This document shows positions 7,456-15,449 of a stretch of 64,000 bases of DNA, in pieces. Every line of letters begins with the position of its first letter. Within the stretch, counting starts at the first letter, position 1. Both the position numbers and the translations under genes were made by a program. The DNA is from Streptomyces abikoensis (GTDB lineage: Bacteria; Actinomycetota; Actinomycetes; Streptomycetales; Streptomycetaceae): positions 1 to 64,000 of the forward strand of contig NZ_BMRT01000001.1 of the NCBI RefSeq assembly GCF_014648775.1, read 5' to 3'. Below the pieces are notes generated by a model. That model did not search any database. It worked only from the letters and a program-made list of their open reading frames with translations, and was not told where the DNA came from.

Positions 7456-7854
7456 TCAGTGGTCTGACGGGTCGACGAAGCGCATGTGCTCGAACCTGGT
7501 GGGCGGCCAGCGGGCCTCGTCGTAGTCCGGCGCGTCCGTCCACGGCAGGGCGAACCCGCGCAGGCGGCTCCAGCAGTCGCCCAGCTCCAGTCGCACGTCC
7601 TCGTCGTCGAGGCAGGAGAAGCAGTCCTGGAGTTCCTCCCACGTCCATTCAATGGCCAGGTGCAGTGCTGTGGCCGCCCGGTGCTCCTCGGTGCCGGGCC
7701 GGTGTGCGCCGAGGAGGTAGCGGGTGCGCCGCAGGAGGAAGGTGTGGAGGGCGTCCATGTGCGCGCGGGTGAGGCTGCGGAGAGGAATCTCCGGTGCCTG
7801 CCACCGTCCCGGCGGCCGGCGCGGGGCCGGAGACGACGTGTCAGGCGGTGGCAC
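7456..7854 (-). CDS. Hypothetical protein, acidic C-terminal half
   Basis: This 132-residue protein starts at GTG 7854. It has a proline-rich first 25 residues, a helical section (LTRAHMDALHTFLLRRTRYLLG), and a tryptophan- and acid-rich section (EWTWEELQDCFSCLDDEDVR). The start overlaps the end of the propeller-like gene by 14 bases, so the two are co-translated. I do not recognise the family. It probably acts with its upstream neighbour. Soluble, with no signal peptide. Confidence 0.6.
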   Translation of the reverse strand: MPPPDTSSPAPRRPPGRWQAPEIPLRSLTRAHMDALHTFLLRRTRYLLGAHRPGTEEHRAATALHLAIEWTWEELQDCFSCLDDEDVRLELGDCWSRLRGFALPWTDAPDYDEARWPPTRFEHMRFVDPSDH

Positions 7855-9139
7855 GGGCGGTCATCCAGCGGCGCAGCCCCGTGGCGGAGAGCTCGATGAG
7901 CTCACCACGGGCCGGGTCGTGGTGGGTGGGCCGGAATCCGGCGATGGCGGCGAGCCGGGCGCCCTCGGTGGGGTCCCAGATCTCAAGCCCGGATTCCGAG
8001 GAGGAGAACAGCAGGCCGTCCGCGGCGAAGAAGCGGCCGTCCGGTCCGCCGAAGGTCGCGACCTCGGCGACCTCGGCGTCTTCAGTGGCGCCGGGTCCAC
8101 GGCGGCCGAGGTCGAAGACGCGGGCCCCGGGAACCAGTTCGTCATCGTCGTCGCCCAGGCCGCCCACGACGAGACGGTCGTCGTCGAGCCAGACGACGGG
8201 GCGGTTCCAGTGGTAGTCGCAGGGCGGCAGTGCCGACCAGCCGATGTCCCGCGTCCAGGCGCTTTCGCCCTCGGAGAGCCACTGGTCCAGGTTCCAGGCG
8301 ACGATCCGCCCCACGGGGTGCCACCACCAGGCGTCCGAGGCGATCCTGGTGCCCGTGGGGCTGGGGTGCAGCGCGCCGTGGAAGTAGCCCGACCAGGCCG
8401 AGGCGGGGTCGTCCATGGGGATGCGGGTCACCGGTGCGCCCGTCGCGGGATCGGCGGCCTCGATGACATTCCACACGCCGCGGTGCAGAACGACGGTGCG
8501 TCCGGCGTGCTCGGCGAACGCCAAGGAGAAGGGCACCGTGCCGCTGTGGTAGCCGTCGTTCTCCAAGGACATCGTGACGGTGCCGGTGGACAGGTCGAGG
8601 ACCTCCCCCGTGCGGCCGTGATCGACGACCACCGCGGCGAAGGCTCCGTCCCGGGAGGCGTGCAGCCGCAGGCTCTGCTCACGGCCGTCCCAGGGCTTGG
8701 CGTCGGCCGGCACGGCGACCGTGCTGCGGGCGGCCTCGGTGCAACTCGCCGATGTCCCGTCCCAGCGCAGGATCCGTCCGTCGTCGCACAGCAGCAGGAA
8801 TCCTTGCCGCGTCGGGGCGATGTCCACCACCGCCCCGGCTCCGTCGGGAAGCGCGGTGCACTCCACGGTGCCGTCCACGGGCCGGGACGCCTCGACGGTC
8901 TGCGGGCGGCCGATCACGCCCAGCGTGCTGCCTTCGGTCGCGTCGAAGCAGTCCTCGCACACGGCCCCGGTCACCGCCGCGGCGGCCTCGTTGCGGCAGG
9001 GCCCGCAGATCCGCTGTCGTTCCACGCCCCGGCCGGTGTAGTGGAGGTAGTGGTCAAGAGGGTCGGCGGTCGCGGTGCGGATGTGCTCACACAGGGGCAG
9101 ACCGTAGGCAGGCGCGTCGTGGCCACAGACGAGGGCCAT
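7841..9139 (-). CDS. Zinc-finger-like N-terminus plus beta-propeller protein
   Basis: This 432-residue cytoplasmic protein starts with cysteine and histidine pairs (CGHDAPAYGLPLCEH, ICGPC, VCEDC) within residues 5-70, likely zinc-binding. About seven loose repeats of propeller type follow, each with a small-polar turn, for example GRILRWDG, GEVLDLSTGTV, GRIVAWNLDQW, ARVFDLG and LEIWDPTEG. No enzymatic motif was seen, so a scaffold or sensor role is likely. ATG 9139 follows AGGAGAG by seven bases. It is the first gene of a two-gene operon. A direct repeat at 9309-9329 upstream could be a regulator site. Confidence 0.65.
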   Translation of the reverse strand: MALVCGHDAPAYGLPLCEHIRTATADPLDHYLHYTGRGVERQRICGPCRNEAAAAVTGAVCEDCFDATEGSTLGVIGRPQTVEASRPVDGTVECTALPDGAGAVVDIAPTRQGFLLLCDDGRILRWDGTSASCTEAARSTVAVPADAKPWDGREQSLRLHASRDGAFAAVVVDHGRTGEVLDLSTGTVTMSLENDGYHSGTVPFSLAFAEHAGRTVVLHRGVWNVIEAADPATGAPVTRIPMDDPASAWSGYFHGALHPSPTGTRIASDAWWWHPVGRIVAWNLDQWLSEGESAWTRDIGWSALPPCDYHWNRPVVWLDDDRLVVGGLGDDDDELVPGARVFDLGRRGPGATEDAEVAEVATFGGPDGRFFAADGLLFSSSESGLEIWDPTEGARLAAIAGFRPTHHDPARGELIELSATGLRRWMTARATA

Positions 9140-9308
9140 GGTGGAACTCTCCTAGAAGGGGGGGTGAAGGACGGCACGGGCGGACGGTGGGCCGAGCCGC
9201 GAGCGGCACGGGTACGGGCCGTCAGCGGAGGCCGGGCACGACCTGCTCCGTGGTGATCACCATGCTGGCACGCCCGTATTGGCACCGGCTTGACGTCGAT
9301 ACCGGCAT

Positions 9309-9329
9309 CGGCTTGGCAACGGCTTGGCA
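9309..9329. repeat. 11-bp-phased direct repeat, SARP-box-like
   Basis: The decamer cggcttggca occurs at 9309-9318 and again at 9320-9329, exactly 11 bp apart, with a third looser copy (cggcttgacg) at 9286. SARP-type activators bind direct repeats with an 11-bp period. The site lies between the end of the large SARP gene and the start of the propeller operon, about 170 bp from the latter. Confidence 0.35.
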
Positions 9330-9375
9330 TCCGGCTGCGGCCCCAGGCGGCCGACTGCCCGCGTGCCGGGTTCCG

Positions 9376-12300
9376 TCACGGCCCCTCGGTCTCCGGGAGG
9401 GATCGTGCGCCCTCCAGGGCGGCGGCCACACCGAGATCCGAGCCCCACATCCGCGCCACCTCACCGGCCCGCAGGAACGCCGACCGGGCCGCGGCCGCGT
9501 CGCCCAGCAGCGCGTACACCTCGCCCAGGGCGAGGCCCAGCGGGCGGGTGCAGAAGGCGGTCGTCGCCGCCGAACCGAACTGGTCCTGCACGGCCCGCAG
9601 GTGGGGGACGAGCGCGGCCGCCGCCTCGGTGTCGCGCAGCAGACAGGCCAGCCGGGCGCGGGCTCCGAGCCGGACCCCGTAGAAGTGGTCCTTCACGGGG
9701 ACGGGATCGAACCGGACCGTCCGGGCTTCCTCGACCCTGCCCTGGAGCGCGAGGACCAGTGCGAGCGCCTCTCCCCCGCGCGTCCCCCAGGCCGCGGCCA
9801 CGGTGCGGGCCAGCGGCTCGATCTCCGCGACCCGGCCCTGGCTCAGCCGGATCGTGATCAGGCCGCGGGCATGGAGGTCGGCGGCGCGCGGGGCGTTGTG
9901 CCGTACGAGCCGCTCCCGTACCTGCTCGTACAGGCCCTCCGCCTCCGCGAACCGGTCCCCCGCGTGGGCGAGCATGGCCAGCGTGGAAAGGCTGGCGGCT
10001 TCGGCCTCCGGCATGCGGTAGCGGCGGGCGACGGCGAGGCCGATACGGGCGTGCCGCTCGACCGCCTCGGCGTCGTTGCCGATCGCGGAGATCATCGCGT
10101 CCACCTGTTCGCACACCCACCGGTGGGCCGGCAGGTCGTGCTTCTTGGTGAGCGCCCGCAGCTCGGCGACCACGGGAACGCAGCGCGCGGCCTGCGTTTC
10201 GTGCGGCAGCAGCTTCGTCATGGTGGTGAGGGCCGCGGCCAGCAGGACGGGGTCTCCCGTACGACGGGCGAGAGCGAGCTGCCGCTCAGCGGCTTCCTGT
10301 GCCCTCCCGTCGGCGTTCTCCGGCGATTCGTCCACCTGCGCCTGCAGCAGTCGGGCGAGATCGGCCGGCGGCAGGTCCGGAAGGGCGACGAGCCGGTCGA
10401 GGGTGTCGGCCACGTGCCGGTCCACCGCGGTGTGGCTCCGGGTCAGCCATGGTGTGGGTTCGGTCCACGCGGTGAACGCCGCGACGGCCAGGTCCTCGCG
10501 CGCGGCCCGCTCGGCGATCGCGAGAGCCCGGCGACGGGCCTTGATGGCCGCGTCACCCGACCCGGCCCGGACGTGCGCGCGCAGCAGGGCCCCGAGCAGG
10601 CCGACGGCGCGCTCGGCACGTTCGTCCACGGAGGCGGGAATGAGGTCTGCCGCGTCCAGCGCCTGGCCCAGGAGGTCGACGCTCACGTCATGGGCGTAGC
10701 GGTGCTGCGCGAGTTCGGCCGCCCGCAGCGCGAATTCCACGGCCTGAGCGGCCTTCGCCGGGTCGCAGGCGCGGGTGAAGTGCACGGCGAGTGCCGGCAG
10801 GTCGTCCGGTCGCAGGCGGGCCAAGGTGTCCGCCAGCCGTCCGTGCAGCAGGCTGCGACGCAGTCCGGTGAGGTCTCCGTAGACGGTGTCGCGCACGAGC
10901 GGGTGGGCGAACGAGACGCGCCCGGGGCTCGGTTCCGTCAGGAGCCCGCTCGTGAGACACACCTCCAACGCGTCGACGACCGCCGTCGGCGACAGCCCGG
11001 AGGCCTCGCACAGCACCGCGACATGCGTCTCGCTTCCCGCGACCGCCGCCAGTCTCAGAAGGTCGGCGACTTCGCCCGGAAGCCGCGCGAGCCGCTGCCG
11101 TACGACGTCGCGGATGCCGTCGGGCACTCCGGCGACCACCTGTGCCGGGTCTCCGCCGGCGGCCAGCAGACGGCTGCTTTCACCGACGAAGAAGGGGTTC
11201 CCGCCGGTCCGTTCCGCGAGGGCGGCCACGACCTCCGCGTCGACCTCCCGGCCGCAGTGCGAGCGCACCAGGGCACCGACCTCGACCACGGCGAGTCCGG
11301 TCAGTGCGATACGGAACGGATGGCGCCGGGCCAGTGCGGCCATCAGCGGGGCGAGGCGCCCGTCGGCGTGCCCTTGCCGGTAGGCGGCCACCACCAGGAG
11401 CGGGACCGCCTCGACGGCGGCTGCGCGGCCCAGCAGGGCCAGCGTCTCCTCGTCCGCCTCGTGCACATCGTCGATGATTACGGCGAGCGGGCCGTGTGCC
11501 GCCGCCGAGGCCAGCCACCGTGTGAAGGCGGTGTGCAGCCGGAAGCGGCCCGCCGTGGCGTCGCCGTGCGGGACGGCCGTGGCGTCCAGCGGATCGAGCA
11601 ACGCCGCCAGCGGTCCCACACGCTCCGGCGGAAGGACCCGCGCCAGTTCCCCGAGCGCCTCCGCCCAGGCCCATGCCGCGGGAACCCCGGCGTCGTCGGG
11701 GCAGCGGCCGCTCACCACCGTCCAGCCCCGCGTCCGCAGCGAGGCGGCGAAGCGTGCCAGCAGCGCCGTCTTGCCCGCGCCACCCTCGCCCGCGACCAGT
11801 GCCACCGCCCCGCCCCGAAGGCCCGCCTCTGCCGCCCGCTCCAACACCTCCAATTCGCGCTGCCGCCCCACGAAGGGGTGCGGGGCACCATCCGGCGGCG
11901 TTCCGCTGCCGACCGCGGCGGGTACGTCGACCACGCCGACCGCTTCGGGTGCGGCGCCCCCGCTCGTCGGCCGGTCGAGCAGTGCGACGGCCGGACTCCG
12001 GACGGCCGGACTCCGGACGGCCGGGACCGAGGCGGACAGGACGTCGAGGTCCTGGCAGAGGATGGCCCGCTCCAGCTCCACCAGCGGCGCCCCGACGTCC
12101 AGTCCGAGTTCCTCGGCGCACACGGCTGCCGCGCGCCTGAGCGCCACGAGCGCGTCCCCCTGACGTCCGGTCGCCCACAGGCCCAGGGCCAGGAGCCGCC
12201 ATCCCTCCTCACGCAGCGGGTGCCGGCGCAGGTGCGCTTCGGCGGCCGGCACCACCTCGTGCGGCCGCCCCGCGCGGAGCCCGCACTCCATCATCAACTC

Positions 12301-12789
12301 CTGCGCCATGAGCCGCAGTTCGCTGAGGCGGGCGATCTCGGCGCCCGCCCACGAGTCCGCCCCCCACTCCTCGTAGGCCTCCCCCCGCCACGAGCCGAGC
12401 GCCGCGTCGAGCAGCGGACCCGCCTCCGCGGCGGACACCTGTCGGGCCCGGCTTACCGCGGACTCGAAACGCCGGGCGTCGACGGCGTCGTCGGGAAGCC
12501 GCAGGGCGTACCCCTCCGGGCTGCTGACGAGCAGCTGGGACGGCGTACGCGCGCGCCGGTCCGGCTCCAGGATGCCGCGCAGATTGGAGATGTAGGAATG
12601 CAGGGACGTACGGGGCCTGGCCGGAGGCCGCTCCGTCCAGAGCGCGTCGACGATCCGGTCGAGCGGAACGCTCTGGCCCCGGGCCGCCAGGAGGATCCCC
12701 AGGACGGTTCGCTGCTGTCGTCGTTCGACCGTCACCGGCGTTCCACCGACCCGGACGACAAGCGGCCCGAGAACTTCCACGTGCACCAT
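9376..12789 (-). CDS. Large SARP-family regulator with AAA ATPase and TPR-like region
   Basis: This 1137-residue transcriptional activator has an OmpR/PhoB-type winged helix (about residues 5-95, opening VEVLGPLVVRVGGTPV), then a bacterial transcriptional activation domain to about 245. An AAA/NACHT-like ATPase follows, with Walker A GEGGAGKTAL near 335 and Walker B AVIIDDVHEADEE near 438. The long alanine-rich helical C-terminus resembles TPR repeats. It is about twice the length of small SARPs and matches the large SARP class often tied to antibiotic or secretion control. ATG 12789 is the best start; GTG 12786 follows at once. No obvious target cluster adjoins it. Confidence 0.85.
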   Translation of the reverse strand: MVHVEVLGPLVVRVGGTPVTVERRQQRTVLGILLAARGQSVPLDRIVDALWTERPPARPRTSLHSYISNLRGILEPDRRARTPSQLLVSSPEGYALRLPDDAVDARRFESAVSRARQVSAAEAGPLLDAALGSWRGEAYEEWGADSWAGAEIARLSELRLMAQELMMECGLRAGRPHEVVPAAEAHLRRHPLREEGWRLLALGLWATGRQGDALVALRRAAAVCAEELGLDVGAPLVELERAILCQDLDVLSASVPAVRSPAVRSPAVALLDRPTSGGAAPEAVGVVDVPAAVGSGTPPDGAPHPFVGRQRELEVLERAAEAGLRGGAVALVAGEGGAGKTALLARFAASLRTRGWTVVSGRCPDDAGVPAAWAWAEALGELARVLPPERVGPLAALLDPLDATAVPHGDATAGRFRLHTAFTRWLASAAAHGPLAVIIDDVHEADEETLALLGRAAAVEAVPLLVVAAYRQGHADGRLAPLMAALARRHPFRIALTGLAVVEVGALVRSHCGREVDAEVVAALAERTGGNPFFVGESSRLLAAGGDPAQVVAGVPDGIRDVVRQRLARLPGEVADLLRLAAVAGSETHVAVLCEASGLSPTAVVDALEVCLTSGLLTEPSPGRVSFAHPLVRDTVYGDLTGLRRSLLHGRLADTLARLRPDDLPALAVHFTRACDPAKAAQAVEFALRAAELAQHRYAHDVSVDLLGQALDAADLIPASVDERAERAVGLLGALLRAHVRAGSGDAAIKARRRALAIAERAAREDLAVAAFTAWTEPTPWLTRSHTAVDRHVADTLDRLVALPDLPPADLARLLQAQVDESPENADGRAQEAAERQLALARRTGDPVLLAAALTTMTKLLPHETQAARCVPVVAELRALTKKHDLPAHRWVCEQVDAMISAIGNDAEAVERHARIGLAVARRYRMPEAEAASLSTLAMLAHAGDRFAEAEGLYEQVRERLVRHNAPRAADLHARGLITIRLSQGRVAEIEPLARTVAAAWGTRGGEALALVLALQGRVEEARTVRFDPVPVKDHFYGVRLGARARLACLLRDTEAAAALVPHLRAVQDQFGSAATTAFCTRPLGLALGEVYALLGDAAAARSAFLRAGEVARMWGSDLGVAAALEGARSLPETEGP

Positions 12790-12869
12790 GATCGGCCAAA
12801 TGTACCAACGGTGGTCCCGTTGAACGCGCCGGTGACCGACCGGGTGGGCGCTCCCGGCGGGGAAGCGGG

Positions 12870-12965
12870 TCACCCCACCTGCGCGGCGCATGTCTCGTAC
12901 GCCTGCCCGTCGAAAAGGACGAAGCGGATCTCCTCCGCCGCCGTCGGGGTCGCCCGGACCGTCGT
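12870..12965 (-). pseudogene. Scar: last ~31 codons of a second macrodomain gene
   Basis: Read leftward, the end of this frame (EEIRFVLFDGQAYETCAAQVG-stop) matches the C-terminus of the intact macrodomain gene at 14718 (EEVRFVLFDERAYEAFAAQVG) residue by residue. About 60 of the first 67 bases are identical. Upstream of roughly 12965 the similarity stops and the frame becomes unrelated. This is a truncated paralogue or the footprint of a duplication. Together with the intact copy it brackets the transglutaminase gene. Confidence 0.7.
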
Positions 12966-13093
12966 CGGCACCCTGCCGGGCTCTCCGACCACCCCCTGCC
13001 GAGCCGGATCAGACGCATGGCCAGATACCGCTCTCCATAACAGGTTGGCCGGATGTAAAGCCATGATGTTGCCGGGAAGTCAACACGGGGACA

Positions 13094-13122
13094 TGATCAC
13101 TGATCGTATCGACCTGATCACT
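13094..13122. repeat. Direct repeat TGATCACT, 21 bp apart
   Basis: TGATCACT occurs at 13094-13101 and 13115-13122, two helical turns apart, just before the small frame at 13140. The core TGATCA is itself a palindrome. It may be a regulator site for the transglutaminase-side transcript. Confidence 0.3.
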
Positions 13123-13139
13123 CACCCAGGAGCCGAGAA

Positions 13140-13313
13140 GTGATACGCAGGGCCGCTCTCCGCGCCCTCACCACCGTCGCCGTCACCGTGCCCGCCATCC
13201 TCGGCGCGAACGACGACAACCCTTTCCGCCGGATGGAACCGGGCGTCCTGCGGGTCGACTTCCAGCACGTTCGAGAGCGGCAAGTTCTTCGCCCAAGCAC
13301 CGACCATGGGTGA
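13140..13313 (+). CDS. Possible small secreted peptide or broken gene start
   Basis: GTG 13140 follows AGGAG by seven bases and opens a 57-codon frame. It begins like a signal peptide (IRRAALRALTTVAVTVPAILGA), then becomes polar. Beyond about 13250 a different frame reads sensibly (STFESGKFFAQAPTMGEF), so this may be a frameshifted gene rather than a complete peptide. It precedes the transglutaminase gene by about 80 bases. No family was recognised. Confidence 0.3.
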   Translation: MIRRAALRALTTVAVTVPAILGANDDNPFRRMEPGVLRVDFQHVRERQVLRPSTDHG

Positions 13314-13391
13314 GTTCAGCTCATTCCTCGCGCCGCGCTCTCGCATGCCCTCGTTCCACGAGCCTTCACCACAAGGGAGTTGTTGATTTTC

Positions 13392-14645
13392 ATGCACAAA
13401 CGTCGGAGAATTCTCGCCTTCGCCACCGTGGGTACAGTCATATGCACCACCGGATTCATGCCGTCGGTCGGCCAGGCCGCCGGCGGCGACGGGGAAGGGA
13501 AGAGGTCCTACGCCGAAACGCACGGCCTGACGGCGGACGACATCAGGAACATCAACGAACTCAACGAAAGCGCCCTCCCGCCGGGGCAACCCGGCAATCC
13601 TCCGGCGGAATTCCCTCCGAGCGCCGGCTCACCCTCCCGGGCCCCCGGCTCCGTCGACGACAGGAAAACCCCGCCGGCCGAGCCGCTCGACAGGATGCCT
13701 GACGCGTACGGGACCCACGGGGGCAGGGCCACCACGGTCGTCAACAACTACATACGCAAGTGGCAGCAGGTCTACAGTGACCGCAACGGCAAGAAACAGC
13801 AGATGACCGAAGAGCAGCGAGAAAAGCTTTCCTATGGTTGCGTCGGTGTCACCTGGGTCAACTCCGGCCCCTACCCGACGAACAAACTGGCGTTCGCTTT
13901 CTTCGACGAGAGCAAGTACAAGAACGACCTCAAAAGAACCAACCCCCGGCCGGGGGAAACTCAGGCGGAGTTCGAGGGTCGTATCGCCAAGAACAGTTTC
14001 GACGAGGGGAAGGGCCTCAAGCGGGCACGTGATGTGGCATCCATCATGAACAAGGCCCTGGAAAACGCCCACGACGAGGGGACCTACGTCGACAACCTCA
14101 AGACAGAGCTGACGAACAACAATGACGCTCTGCTCCACGAGGACAGCCGCTCGAACTTCTACTCGGCGCTGAGGAACACACCGTCTTTCAAAGAAAGAGA
14201 CGGAGGCGACTACGACCCGTCCAAGATGAAGGCGGTCATCTACTCCAAGCACTTCTGGAGCGGACAGGACCAGCGGGGGCCCTCCGACAGGAGGAAGTTC
14301 GGCGACCCGGAAGCCTTCCGCCCCGACCGGGGCACCGGCCTGGTCGACATGTCGAAGGACAGAAGCATCCCGCGCAGTCCCGCCAACCCCGGCGAAAGCT
14401 GGGTCAATTTCGACTACGGCTGGTTCGGGGCTCAGACGGAAGCGGATGCCGACAAGACGATATGGACCCATGGCGACCACTACCACGCACCCAACAGCGG
14501 CCTGGGCCCCATGCACGTATACGAGAGCAAGTTCCGTAACTGGTCTGCCGGGTACGCGGACTTCGACCGCGGAGCCTACATGATCACGTTCATACCCAAG
14601 AGCTGGAACACCGCCCCCGCCAAGGTGAAGCAAGGCTGGCCGTAA
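13392..14645 (+). CDS. Secreted microbial transglutaminase, pre-pro form
   Basis: Protein-glutamine gamma-glutamyltransferase (EC 2.3.2.13) cross-links glutamine and lysine side chains outside the cell. The 417 residues divide into a signal peptide (about 1-30), an inhibitory propeptide starting near SYAETHGLTADDI, and a mature enzyme of 331 residues from about S87. This equals the mature length of the S. mobaraensis enzyme, which it closely resembles throughout (LDRMPDAYG, NNYIRKWQQVYS, FWSGQD, SWNTAPAKVKQGWP). The catalytic residues are intact: C150 in YGCVGV, D341 in NFDYGWFG and H360 in WTHGDHYH. ATG 13392 matches the family start. The gene is visibly less GC-rich than its neighbours. Confidence 0.95.
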   Translation: MHKRRRILAFATVGTVICTTGFMPSVGQAAGGDGEGKRSYAETHGLTADDIRNINELNESALPPGQPGNPPAEFPPSAGSPSRAPGSVDDRKTPPAEPLDRMPDAYGTHGGRATTVVNNYIRKWQQVYSDRNGKKQQMTEEQREKLSYGCVGVTWVNSGPYPTNKLAFAFFDESKYKNDLKRTNPRPGETQAEFEGRIAKNSFDEGKGLKRARDVASIMNKALENAHDEGTYVDNLKTELTNNNDALLHEDSRSNFYSALRNTPSFKERDGGDYDPSKMKAVIYSKHFWSGQDQRGPSDRRKFGDPEAFRPDRGTGLVDMSKDRSIPRSPANPGESWVNFDYGWFGAQTEADADKTIWTHGDHYHAPNSGLGPMHVYESKFRNWSAGYADFDRGAYMITFIPKSWNTAPAKVKQGWP

Positions 14646-14717
14646 CAGAACCGGGCAGGAGGGCACGGGCGGGTGGCCCCAGTAGTGGCTGCCGCGCGAA
14701 GGAGCAGGCGGGGTCGG

Positions 14718-15230
14718 TCACCCCACCTGCGCGGCGAACGCCTCGTACGCCCGCTCGTCGAAGAGGACGAAGCGGACCTCCTCCACCCGCGTCTCCGCCG
14801 CCCGCACCGTCTCCACCGCGATGCGGGCCGCGTCCTCCATCGGCCAGCGGTAGACGCCCGTGGAGATGGCCGGGAACGCCACCGTCCTCGCGCCCAGCTC
14901 GTCCGCGACCCGCAGGGACTCCCGGTAGCAGGACGCCAGCAGCGACTCGTCGCCACCGCCGGAAACCTGGAACACCGGGCCCACCGTGTGGATGACCCAC
15001 CGGGCCGGCAGGCGGCCCGCCGGGGTGGCGACCGCCTGGCCCGTGGGGAGGCCCTTGCCGTAGTGGGCGGCGCGGAGGGCGCGGCAGGCGGTGAGGATGT
15101 CGGGGCCGCCCTTGCGGTGGATGGCGCCGTCGACGCCGCCGCCTCCGAGGAGGGAGGAGTTCGCCGCGTTCACGATGGCGTCGACGTGCTGCTCGGTGAT
15201 GTCGCCCTGGACACAGGTGATGGTCGTCAT
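14718..15230 (-). CDS. Macrodomain protein, O-acetyl-ADP-ribose deacetylase type
   Basis: This 170-residue single-domain protein should bind ADP-ribose and hydrolyse O-acetyl-ADP-ribose or mono-ADP-ribose linkages in the cytoplasm. The motifs are those of the YmdB/MacroD group: GDITEQHVDAIVNAANSSL with GGGGVDGAIHRKGG (about residues 10-45), WVIHTVGP near 80, and the second loop AFPAISTGVYRWP near 125. ATG 15230 opens directly on the conserved strand (MTTITCVQGD). A truncated copy of its 3' end lies at 12870. No ADP-ribosyltransferase toxin was found next to it. Confidence 0.9.
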   Translation of the reverse strand: MTTITCVQGDITEQHVDAIVNAANSSLLGGGGVDGAIHRKGGPDILTACRALRAAHYGKGLPTGQAVATPAGRLPARWVIHTVGPVFQVSGGGDESLLASCYRESLRVADELGARTVAFPAISTGVYRWPMEDAARIAVETVRAAETRVEEVRFVLFDERAYEAFAAQVG

Positions 15231-15449
15231 GACACCGTATTCAGCCACATTATCCCGGTAAGGGGCATCCCTACCTGCGGTTTTCCCCGGAGATCGGTGA
15301 GATCCGCCCATTCGGGGAGGGGAAACCGGGCAACCTGTCACCGGGCCCGTGCCTCCTCTGTTGTGTGCGGCCGCACCTCACGCACAAGACCGTGAGGCAT
15401 GGGCTTCATCGACTTCATCGCGTACGCCACGCGGGAAAACGAGGGATAG

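Noticed and set aside
8752..13143. Very long open frame on the plus strand opposite the SARP gene (over 1400 codons)
   Set aside because: Composition is arginine-, glycine- and glutamine-rich without motifs; it mirrors the codon bias of the SARP and propeller genes on the other strand, which have clear domains.
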